A stretch of DNA of 36,304 nucleotides from Rhodanobacter thiooxydans LCS2. GTDB lineage: Bacteria; Pseudomonadota; Gammaproteobacteria; Xanthomonadales; Rhodanobacteraceae. Positions 1 to 7,216 of the stretch are shown piece by piece (positions within the stretch are counted from its first letter, which is position 1; every line of letters starts with the position of its first letter). The DNA is taken from contig NZ_AJXW01000023.1 of the NCBI RefSeq assembly GCF_000264375.1, forward strand, positions 1-36,304, written 5' to 3'. Below the pieces are notes generated by a model. The model was not told the origin of the DNA, searched no databases, and saw only the letters and a program-made list of their open reading frames with translations. A program made the position numbers and the translations under genes.

Positions 1-39
1 GGCGAGTCCACGCGATTACGACGCCACGGCGCGAGCCGC

Positions 40-1734
40 TCAGCGCAGCTTGAACGGATAGAGCGGCGGCAGCGCGTCGCTTTCGTCGCTCACCGCCGCC
101 ACGCGCCAAGCGAAGCCGCGCCTGAACGCCGCGGCCAGATTCACGTCGTCGCCCGGGCTCGGCACGCCGGCGTAGCGGCGTCGCTGCAGGGCATCAATGG
201 CGGCGCGTTGCGCGGCATCGTCGAGCGCCGCGGCCAGCTCGCCCAGATGCTGGATCGCCGGCCGCTCCGTCCGCGCCCAGGCCAGCAGGCTGCGCACCTG
301 CGCGGCCGTATCGCTGCCGCGCGCCGCGGCGAGAAAAGTCAGCTGGCTGTTGCGCGCCGAATCGTGCGCCGCCACCGGCGGCGTCATCGACAATGCGCTG
401 CGGCGACGCTGCCACCACCACGCCAGCACGCTGAGCAGCCACAGGCCGAGGCTGGCCAGCGCGATCCAGCGCCAGGGCGTAGACACCGGCGCGGCAGCGG
501 TGCCAGTCGACGCGGTCACGGCGCCGTGCACCTCTGCCGCCGTGGTGGCCGGCGGCGCAGCAGCCGCTCCGATCGCCGGCAGCACGGTGATGCTGTGTGC
601 GGCGATCTGCGCCACTTCCACCTTGTCGGTCAGCACGTTCCACCACTTCAGCGTGGTGGCGGGAATGCTCAGCGTGCCGGCGCGCTCGGGCACGATCGCG
701 AACGACTGCTGGCGCCGGCCGATGATCCACTGGCCGTCCTGGCGGTTGCCGGTGACCGGCTTGTCCGGGTACACCGTGGCGCCGTCCAGCGGCGGCAGGC
801 TCAGCGCCGGCAGTGCCTCGTACGACAGGCCGCTGGCCTGCAGGTTCATGGTCAGGTTCAGCGGCTGGCCGACCCGCGGCGGCGCATCCTGCGCGGTGGG
901 CCAGCCGTCCAGGCTCAGGCTCAGCTGGCGTGCCGGCAACCACGCGCTGCCGCCCCAGTCGGCCGGCGCCGGCTTCACCTCGATCGTCTGCGCGGGCGCA
1001 CTGGCGCTGACCGGCACGGTGGCGCCGAAGAAGCTGTTGGGATCGCGCGGGTCGGCGGCCTCGCCCTGGAAATCCACCGGCGGAATCTCGACCTTGCCGG
1101 CATGCTGCGGGATCAGCGCGTAGCGTTGTTCCAGCACGTGATAGGTGCGCCCACCGCGCTCGGCGTCGTAGTTCAGGCCCTTGCCGAGCGCGCTGACTTC
1201 CACGCCGTCGACCTGCGGTGGCGGCGGCGCGTCGCCGCCGATGCGGTTGGCGTAGTACAGGCGCACCACGTAGGTCAACTGCTGGCCGACGTAGCCGCGC
1301 GCCGGCTCGACCTGCGACTCCATGAAGACGTCGCGCTGGGTGGCGACCGCCGCGGTCGAGTCCGGGGCGGTCACGGTGACTTGCAGCGGCGCCGTGCGGC
1401 TACCGGCCACGCTGAGCGCGGGAATCTGCAGCACGCCGACGTGGCGCGGCCGCAACGCCACGCCGAAGGTCAGTTCGGAGCTGGCCTTGCCGTTGATCAC
1501 GCTGAGGCTGTTGTTCTGCGAGGTACCGAGCAACTGGAAATCCTGGTTCAACGCACGCATGTCGGGTGCGGCGACGCCGCCGGTGTTGCCTTCCACGCGC
1601 ACGTTGAGCGTCACCGTCTCGCCCAGTTGCACGTGGTCGCGATCCAGCGTGGCGGTTACCTGGGCCGCACTGGCCAGCGCCGGGACCAGCGCCAGCATCA
1701 GCAAACACCCATGTACGACAGGTCGGAACTTCAC
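40..1734 (-). CDS. batD: BatD-family protein (oxygen tolerance, BatD domain)
   Basis: A 564-residue envelope protein. It begins with a signal peptide (hydrophobic to about residue 22, ending ALASA). A long beta-rich periplasmic region follows. One membrane segment lies near residues 420-440 (tryptophan- and leucine-rich, then RRR), with a short cytoplasmic tail after it. This layout is that of the BatD family. Bat proteins are linked to aerotolerance in Bacteroides and to envelope stress in other bacteria, but the biochemical role of BatD is not settled. The ATG at 1734 overlaps the stop of the upstream batBC gene by 4 bases, so translation is probably coupled. It is the last visible gene of the moxR operon. 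Only 39 bases follow before the window edge, and no terminator is seen there. The family call is confident; the function is inferred from the family and the operon. Confidence 0.88.
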   Translation of the reverse strand: MKFRPVVHGCLLMLALVPALASAAQVTATLDRDHVQLGETVTLNVRVEGNTGGVAAPDMRALNQDFQLLGTSQNNSLSVINGKASSELTFGVALRPRHVGVLQIPALSVAGSRTAPLQVTVTAPDSTAAVATQRDVFMESQVEPARGYVGQQLTYVVRLYYANRIGGDAPPPPQVDGVEVSALGKGLNYDAERGGRTYHVLEQRYALIPQHAGKVEIPPVDFQGEAADPRDPNSFFGATVPVSASAPAQTIEVKPAPADWGGSAWLPARQLSLSLDGWPTAQDAPPRVGQPLNLTMNLQASGLSYEALPALSLPPLDGATVYPDKPVTGNRQDGQWIIGRRQQSFAIVPERAGTLSIPATTLKWWNVLTDKVEVAQIAAHSITVLPAIGAAAAPPATTAAEVHGAVTASTGTAAAPVSTPWRWIALASLGLWLLSVLAWWWQRRRSALSMTPPVAAHDSARNSQLTFLAAARGSDTAAQVRSLLAWARTERPAIQHLGELAAALDDAAQRAAIDALQRRRYAGVPSPGDDVNLAAAFRRGFAWRVAAVSDESDALPPLYPFKLR

Positions 1735-3614
1735 GGCTGTTGATCCTCGCTCGGCGCGCCGCCGTGGCGCTGCTGGTATTCCAGTTCGAACTTGCGCCGC
1801 AGCAGCGCACCGGGGTCGTCCGGTACGCGCTGCAGGGCATGGCGCAGGTCGGCCGGCAGCTTCGCCTGCGGGTCGTCCTTGGCCAGCGCGCCAAGCTGGT
1901 GTTCGGTCTTGTCGTCGCCTTGTTTCGCCAGCTCGGCGTCCATCTGCTGCTTCAGGGCTTGCTGCGCCTGCTCCGCCTGCGCCTTCTGCTCGGCCTGCTG
2001 CTGCGCGGTCTGCGGCTTGGGCTGACCGGCGTCGCCCTGCTCAGACTTGCCCTGCTGCGATTCGTTTTTGCCGGAGGGGTCCTGCGCCTGCGGCTTGCCA
2101 TCCTGGCCTGGCTGGCCGGACTGCTCGGCGTTCTTCGATGCGGATGACTGATTCTTCGCATCCTGCTTGCCGCTCTTGCCCTGCTCGCCCTGCGACGACT
2201 GGTTCTGCTTGCCGCCGTGGCCCTCGTGCTCCTTCTGGTCCGACGGCTGTTGCTGCCGGTGCAGCCAGTCCTCGACCGCCTGGCGGTTCGCCTTCGCGTC
2301 GGCGTTGGTCGGGTCGAGTTGCAGTGCATGATCGTAGGCCGCGAGTGCCTGCTGATATTCACCCTGCTTCGCCAGCGTATTGCCGAGGTTGTACGCCGCG
2401 TCGCTGCCGGGCGCCTGCGGCAGCGCCTGCGCCGCAGCAGCGTAGTCGCCGGCGCGATACGCCGCCGCGCCACGCCAGGCCGGGTCGCGCGCGAGCTGCT
2501 GGGCACGCTTCGCATCGCCCGCACGCAAGGCCTGTGCAGCCTGCTGGTCGGGGCGTTGCCACAGGTCGCGCCAGCTCGTCGCCGAGGCCGTGCCCGGCCA
2601 CAACGGCAGCACGATCAGCGGCAGCGCCAGCAGCCAGCCGCGGCGAAACATCAGCGCCACCAGCGGCAGCAACGGCAGCAGCAGCCACGCGCCGCGGTCC
2701 TGCCATTGGTCGCCATGCTGGCCGTCTGCCAGCGTCGCCCTGGTGCTTTGCAGTTGTGCATGCAGCGCGTCGACGTCGCGCTGGTCCGTGCCCATCGCCA
2801 CGTAACGACCGCCGCCGGCCGCGGCCAGCGCCGCCAGCGCGGTATCGTCGCGACGGGCCAGCAGCATGCCGCCCTGCGCGTCGCGCAGGAAGCCGCCGTC
2901 GGACAGCGGCACTGGCCCGCCCTGCGGCGTGCCCACGCCAAGCACCGAGACCCGCACGCCGGCCGCATCCGCCTTGCGCGCGGCGGCCGTGGCGGTTGCG
3001 TCGGCCTGGTCGGTAATCAGCACCAGCGAACCGACGCCGGCCTTGGCATCCTGGATCAACGCCACGCCGCGCTCGATCGCCGCGGCCGCGTTGTCGCCGT
3101 CCACCGGCATGGTGTCCGGCGCCATCGCCGCGAGCAGGTCGTCGAGGCTGTGCGCGTCGGAGGTGAGCGGCGCCACCACGAACGCCTCGCCGGCGTAGCC
3201 GATCAGCGCGTTGAGCCCGTCCTGGTTGGCGTGCAGCAGGTCGCGTGCCTTGTAGCGCGCGCGGTCGAGCCGGCTTGGCGCCACGTCGCGCGCCAGCATG
3301 TGCTGTGACAACGAGATCGCCACCACCTGCGCGGTGCGGCTGGCGTACAGCGGCTGCTCCACGCGGCTCCAGGTCGGCCCGGCCAAGGCCAGTGCACACA
3401 ATATCCAGCCCAGCGCGAACAGCCACAACGGCAGGCTGCGATTGCCGGCGCGTCCACGCAGCAGATGCGGCAGCAGTTCGGCGTCGACCAGCCGCGACAG
3501 CTCCATCTGCGCCACGTTGCGGCGCACGCCGAACCAACCAAGCAGCGGCAACAGCAACAGCGCGGCCAGCCACCACGGCCGCAGGAAATGGAATTGCTGC
3601 AGCAGTTCGTTCAT
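1731..3614 (-). CDS. BatB-BatC fusion: VWA domain plus TPR membrane protein
   Basis: A 627-residue fusion. Membrane segments at about 14-30 and 62-79 precede a von Willebrand factor A domain (about 95-270). Two more membrane segments lie at about 309-342, then TPR repeats (about 375-446), a Gln/Lys/Ser/Gly-rich low-complexity stretch (453-570) and a short charged tail. BatB normally supplies the VWA part and BatC the TPR part; here one polypeptide carries both. The MIDAS metal-binding motif, normally DxSxS, reads Ser101-Leu-Ser103-Gln-His105, so the first acidic ligand is missing. Asp202 in LITDQAD is kept. BatA next door has an intact motif. It overlaps batA upstream and batD downstream by 4 bases each. 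It probably acts in the inner membrane with BatA and BatD as a scaffold or chaperone-like complex; that role is family-level inference. Confidence 0.88.
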   Translation of the reverse strand: MNELLQQFHFLRPWWLAALLLLPLLGWFGVRRNVAQMELSRLVDAELLPHLLRGRAGNRSLPLWLFALGWILCALALAGPTWSRVEQPLYASRTAQVVAISLSQHMLARDVAPSRLDRARYKARDLLHANQDGLNALIGYAGEAFVVAPLTSDAHSLDDLLAAMAPDTMPVDGDNAAAAIERGVALIQDAKAGVGSLVLITDQADATATAAARKADAAGVRVSVLGVGTPQGGPVPLSDGGFLRDAQGGMLLARRDDTALAALAAAGGGRYVAMGTDQRDVDALHAQLQSTRATLADGQHGDQWQDRGAWLLLPLLPLVALMFRRGWLLALPLIVLPLWPGTASATSWRDLWQRPDQQAAQALRAGDAKRAQQLARDPAWRGAAAYRAGDYAAAAQALPQAPGSDAAYNLGNTLAKQGEYQQALAAYDHALQLDPTNADAKANRQAVEDWLHRQQQPSDQKEHEGHGGKQNQSSQGEQGKSGKQDAKNQSSASKNAEQSGQPGQDGKPQAQDPSGKNESQQGKSEQGDAGQPKPQTAQQQAEQKAQAEQAQQALKQQMDAELAKQGDDKTEHQLGALAKDDPQAKLPADLRHALQRVPDDPGALLRRKFELEYQQRHGGAPSEDQQP

Positions 3615-4597
3615 GCCGGCAGCTCCCGCGCGCGGGCGAAGCGGCGCGGCACGATCACCAGCAACAGCAGCGCAATCGCCGCCAGCAGCGGCCAGCGGAA
3701 CAGTTCATGCCGAGGCCGCAGGCTGGGACCATGCTGCGGCATCGGTTCCAGCGCGTCGATCGCGCGGTAGGCCTCGGCGAGCTCGCCGCTGTCGGTGGCG
3801 CGGAAGAAACGCCCGCCGGTCTCGTTGGCGATGTCGGTGAGCATGTCCGCATCGAGATCGGCCGAGGGATTGACCAGCTGGCTACCGAAGAAACCGGGGA
3901 TGCGCATGCGCGTGGCGCCGATGCCGATGGTGTAGATGCGCACGCCGGCCGCCTTCGCCGCACGCGCCGCGTCGCGCGGCGCGATGCTGCCGGCGTTGTT
4001 GACACCGTCGGTGAGCAGCACCAGCACGCGCGCCTGCTCGGGCAGCGCCGCCAGCCGCTTCACCGCCACCGCGATGGCGTCGCCGATCGCCGTCTCGGTG
4101 CCGGCCAGGCCCACCGCCGCGCCCTGCAGCTGCGCGCGCACCGCGGAAAGGTCGTAGGTCAGCGGCGTCACCAGGAAGGCCTGGCTGCCGAACAGGATCA
4201 GGCCCATCTCGTCGCCGCTGCGGCGGCTGATGAAATCGCCGGCGATCGCCTCCACCGCGCCGAAGCGGCTGACGTCCTGGCCGGCCAGCTGCATGTCGCC
4301 GGTGCGCATGCTGCCGGACAGGTCCACCGCCAGCATCAGCGCGCGGCCGCTGCGCTGCTGCGCCTGCGCTGGCCCCACCCACTGCGGCCGCGCCGCCGCG
4401 GCGAGCAGGCACAGCCAGGCCAGCGCCAGCAGCCACGGCGTGGCGCCATGTGCGCGGTTGCCGGCGACCGTCGCCAGTCGCACACCTGGCTGCGGCAGAT
4501 GCAGCGCCTGCCCCGGCGCAGCCGGACGCAGCCAGCGCCGCAGCAGCCACGGCAGCGGCAGCAGCACGATCACCCAGGGCCATGCGAACTCAGGCAT
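3611..4597 (-). CDS. batA: BatA-like VWA-domain membrane protein
   Basis: A 328-residue inner-membrane protein. Membrane segments lie near residues 5-20 and 53-70, a VWA domain at about 85-270, and a C-terminal membrane segment at about 305-320. The MIDAS motif is intact: Asp92-Leu-Ser94-Gly-Ser96, a threonine-containing loop GTETAIGDAI near 166-175, and Asp197 in LLTDG. It should therefore bind a divalent metal and a protein ligand through it. BatA proteins are encoded with MoxR ATPases and are thought to be part of a MoxR-dependent folding or envelope-stress system. The ATG at 4597 lies 8 bases inside the end of the DUF4381 gene, and its own stop overlaps batBC by 4 bases. The symbol follows operon position and domain layout; BatA and BatB are paralogues, so naming is partly conventional. 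Confidence 0.88.
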   Translation of the reverse strand: MPEFAWPWVIVLLPLPWLLRRWLRPAAPGQALHLPQPGVRLATVAGNRAHGATPWLLALAWLCLLAAAARPQWVGPAQAQQRSGRALMLAVDLSGSMRTGDMQLAGQDVSRFGAVEAIAGDFISRRSGDEMGLILFGSQAFLVTPLTYDLSAVRAQLQGAAVGLAGTETAIGDAIAVAVKRLAALPEQARVLVLLTDGVNNAGSIAPRDAARAAKAAGVRIYTIGIGATRMRIPGFFGSQLVNPSADLDADMLTDIANETGGRFFRATDSGELAEAYRAIDALEPMPQHGPSLRPRHELFRWPLLAAIALLLLVIVPRRFARARELPA

Positions 4598-5111
4598 CGG
4601 CGCGCTCCGTCGCGACCGGCTTCCACGCCGCGGGCTTCAACGCCAGCTGCAGCCAGCGGCGCACGGCGGCGATCGCGGCCGCGTGGTCGAACGCGGTGGG
4701 CGCGCGATAGATCTGTTGGTCCAGCGCCAGCAGTCGTTCCAGCGTGGCGGCGTCGACCGGCACCCGCGCCAGCGTTTGTCGCCAGGCGTCGCCACGTTGC
4801 TGCACTGCCAGCGCATCGTGCCGGCGCGCCACCCGACGCAGCAATTGATGCAACTCACCCGCCAGCGCCGCTGCATCGCCGTCGCGCTGGTGCTGCTGCG
4901 CGAGTCGATCGAGTTCCCGCAACACCTGCCGGCGCTGACGGAGCGCGCGGCGGTATCGGCGCCACCACCAGATTCCGGCCAGCAGCAACGCCAGCGCCAG
5001 TACGGCGAGCAGCCACCAGCCCGGCGCAGGCGGCCACCAGGACGGCTCGGGCGGCAGGTGGATGTCGCGCAAGTCGGGGCCGGACGATGCCGCGGGCGGG
5101 GGCGCGTTCAT
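4590..5111 (-). CDS. DUF4381 membrane protein of the MoxR/Bat operon
   Basis: A 173-residue protein. A proline-rich N-terminal stretch is followed by one strong membrane segment (about 29-50, ending WWWRRYRR). The rest is an alpha-helical cytoplasmic domain rich in Arg, Gln and Leu. A small protein with one membrane segment and a helical tail, located between the DUF58 gene and batA, is typical of DUF4381. No enzymatic motif is visible and the molecular function is not known. It probably helps anchor or assemble the VWA proteins (inference from position). It overlaps the DUF58 gene by 4 bases upstream and batA by 8 bases downstream, so it is co-translated with both. Confidence 0.82.
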   Translation of the reverse strand: MNAPPPAASSGPDLRDIHLPPEPSWWPPAPGWWLLAVLALALLLAGIWWWRRYRRALRQRRQVLRELDRLAQQHQRDGDAAALAGELHQLLRRVARRHDALAVQQRGDAWRQTLARVPVDAATLERLLALDQQIYRAPTAFDHAAAIAAVRRWLQLALKPAAWKPVATERADA

Positions 5112-6043
5112 CGTGCCGATTTCCTCGTGCCAAGCAGGCCGCTGACCGCCTCGAACGCATCGGCGGTGGTGTCGATGCTGTTCCAGCGCAGGCCCAGCGA
5201 TTGCGCCAGCTCGCCCAGTCGCGCCGGACCGGCACCTAACGCACGCTGGAAATCGCCGCGCTGACGCTCGGACTGCAACAGCACTTCGCAGCGTTCACCG
5301 GCATGCTCCAGCGGATAGCGTCCCGGCGGGGCCGGGGCCAGTTCCAGTGCATCGGCCACCACCAGCACGCTGACCCCGGCATGCCGACCCAGATCGAGCA
5401 GGCGCTGCCGCGCCGCGGCGTCGCAGCTGAAGCCGTCACTGACCAGCAGCACGCGGCTGGCGCCGTGCAGCACGCGACTGGCGCGGGCTAGCGCATCGGA
5501 CAGCGGCTCGACCCTGTCAGACACCGGCTGCGCATCCCACTCGGCCAGCGCGCCGCACACCGCCAGCGCACCGCGCGGCCCGGCCTGCGGCCGCAGCAAT
5601 TGGTCGGCGTGACCGAACGCCATCACGCCGACCCGCTCGCCAGCCCGCACCGCGTACCACGCGGCGGCGGCGGCGGCGCGCGCCGCCTGCACCGACTTGA
5701 AGCGCGCCCGCGTGCCGAAACGCATGCTGGCATGGGTGTCGAGCAGGATCAGCAGGCAGCCTTCGCGGTCTTCCTGGAACAGCTTGGTGTGCAGCTTGCC
5801 GCTGCGCGCGGTGAGCCGCCAGTCGAGCCGGCGCACGTCGTCGCCAGCCTGGTAGACGCGCGACTCGGCGTAGTCCATGCCGCGGCCGTATAGACGGCTG
5901 GACTGCTGGCCGCTGCGTGCGGCGCGGCTGAGCAGCGGCGCCAGGCGCACGCGGCCGACCCGTGCGCGCAGCGCGATCAGCTCGGCCAGTGCAACCCGGC
6001 TGCGGCCGTCGCCGTCCGCATGGTGTGTCGCGACGGCGTTCAC
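5108..6043 (-). CDS. DUF58-domain protein (MoxR partner)
   Basis: A 311-residue protein starting at GTG 6041-6043. The start is chosen because this GTG overlaps the moxR stop as GTGA, matching the coupled junctions elsewhere in the operon. The frame stays open upstream to 6265, but that part is an Arg/Ala-rich shadow of moxR. DUF58 hallmarks are visible: a SRLYGRGMDYAESRVYQAGDDVRRLDWRL-type core, split here as GRGMDYAESR and GDDVRRLDW, then a VWA-like fold with LLDTHASM at the MIDAS position and LLVSDGF later. DUF58 proteins are nearly always encoded beside MoxR ATPases and are presumed to be clients or adaptors. The protein is probably cytoplasmic; no membrane segment is seen. The family call is confident and the exact role is unknown. 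Confidence 0.87.
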   Translation of the reverse strand: MNAVATHHADGDGRSRVALAELIALRARVGRVRLAPLLSRAARSGQQSSRLYGRGMDYAESRVYQAGDDVRRLDWRLTARSGKLHTKLFQEDREGCLLILLDTHASMRFGTRARFKSVQAARAAAAAAWYAVRAGERVGVMAFGHADQLLRPQAGPRGALAVCGALAEWDAQPVSDRVEPLSDALARASRVLHGASRVLLVSDGFSCDAAARQRLLDLGRHAGVSVLVVADALELAPAPPGRYPLEHAGERCEVLLQSERQRGDFQRALGAGPARLGELAQSLGLRWNSIDTTADAFEAVSGLLGTRKSAR

Positions 6044-7035
6044 GGCAGCGGCACGAGATCCAGCAGGCGGTCGATCACCTGATCCGGGCGTACGCCTTCG
6101 GCTTCCGCCTCGTAGCTGAGCAGCACGCGATGGCGGAGCACTTCGTGGGCGATCGCGTGCACGTCTTCCGGCAGCACGTAATCGCGCCCGGCCAGCCACG
6201 CCTGCGCGCGCGCGCAGCGGTCCAGCGCGATGGTGGCGCGCGGGCTGCCGCCCCAGGCAATCCACCGCTTCAACTCCGGCCCGTAGCGGCCGGCGTCGCG
6301 GGTGGCCAGCACCAGTTGGGTCAGGTATTCCTCCAGTGCCGGCGCCATGTGCACCGCCATCGCCGCATCGCGCGCGGCGAACACGTCAGCTTGGCTGAGC
6401 AACGCCGGCGGCGCGGCGACCGGATGGGCGCGGCGACTGGCCTGCTCGCGTGCGAGCTTGAGGATGGCGAGTTCGGCGACGGCATCCGGATAGCCGATCG
6501 TCACGTGCATCAGGAAACGGTCGAGCTGGGCCTCCGGCAGGGTAAACGTGCCTTCCTGCTCGATCGGATTCTGCGTCGCCATCACCATGAAAAGTTCGGG
6601 CAACTGCCAGGTGCGGCGACCGACGGTGATCTGCTGCTCGGCCATCGCCTCCAGCAGCGCCGACTGCACCTTGGCCGGTGCACGATTGATCTCGTCGGCC
6701 AGAATGATGTTGTGGAACAGCGGGCCGCGCTCGAACTCGAAGCTGCCGGACTGCGGGCGGAACACGTCGGTGCCGGTGAGGTCGGCCGGCAGCAGGTCGG
6801 GGGTGAACTGCACGCGGTGGAAGTCCGCCTCGATGCGTGCCGCCAGCGCCTTCACCGCGGTGGTCTTGGCCAGGCCCGGCGCGCCCTCGACCAGCAGGTG
6901 GCCATCGGCGAGCAGCGCCACCAGCAGGCAGTCGATCAGGTGCGGCTGGCCGATGATGCATTGCTGCAGGTCGTCGCGCAGCTGCACGAATGACTGCTGC
7001 AGGCGACTTGGCGTTGGAGTTTCGGGCATATCCAT
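6040..7035 (-). CDS. MoxR-family AAA+ ATPase
   Basis: A 331-residue AAA+ ATPase. Walker A is GAPGLAKTT (51-59) and Walker B is ILADE with Asp114-Glu115. A sensor-1 type TQNPIEQEGTF and a GGSPRA stretch near the C-terminal lid are also typical of MoxR. MoxR proteins are chaperone-like ATPases that mature or activate partner complexes, often metal-dependent VWA proteins. The five genes downstream (DUF58, DUF4381, two VWA proteins, BatD) are the expected partners. I chose ATG 7033-7035 (MDMPETP). An in-frame ATG at 7077 would add 14 residues of low-quality sequence. A second ATG at 7029 is also possible. It is the first gene of the operon; a candidate -10 lies at 7131-7136. Confidence 0.92.
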   Translation of the reverse strand: MDMPETPTPSRLQQSFVQLRDDLQQCIIGQPHLIDCLLVALLADGHLLVEGAPGLAKTTAVKALAARIEADFHRVQFTPDLLPADLTGTDVFRPQSGSFEFERGPLFHNIILADEINRAPAKVQSALLEAMAEQQITVGRRTWQLPELFMVMATQNPIEQEGTFTLPEAQLDRFLMHVTIGYPDAVAELAILKLAREQASRRAHPVAAPPALLSQADVFAARDAAMAVHMAPALEEYLTQLVLATRDAGRYGPELKRWIAWGGSPRATIALDRCARAQAWLAGRDYVLPEDVHAIAHEVLRHRVLLSYEAEAEGVRPDQVIDRLLDLVPLP

Positions 7036-7130
7036 GAGCGGGTTCCGTGGGCATAGAGGCGGCGCGGTCCGGCGCATGGCCGGATGCCGCCGAACCGGAT
7101 GGCGTGCTACAGACCATCGGCGGCCCCGGA

Positions 7131-7136
7131 AGTTTA
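7131..7136 (-). promoter_or_regulatory. Candidate -10 box for the moxR-bat operon
   Basis: On the minus strand this hexamer reads TAAACT, in an AT-rich pocket between the pilQ terminator and moxR. It lies about 95 bases upstream of the chosen moxR start. No good -35 hexamer is visible at the right distance. The rph gene in this window has the same TAAACT box. Confidence 0.3.
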
Positions 7137-7167
7137 ATCGGCCCGCGGCAGCTTCGCGGGCGCGCGC

Positions 7168-7198
7168 AAAAAAAAGAGGCGGCCGAAGCCGCCTCTTT
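7168..7198 (-). terminator. Rho-independent terminator of pilMNOPQ
   Basis: An 11-bp perfect stem (7173-7183 with 7188-7198) closes a loop that reads TTCG on the minus strand. A run of T on that strand follows, from the A tract at 7168-7175. It sits 18 bases past the pilQ stop and ends the pilus operon before moxR begins in the same direction. The UUCG tetraloop is a very stable RNA loop. Confidence 0.93.
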
Positions 7199-7216
7199 CA
7201 TGCCCGACGGGCGCGC

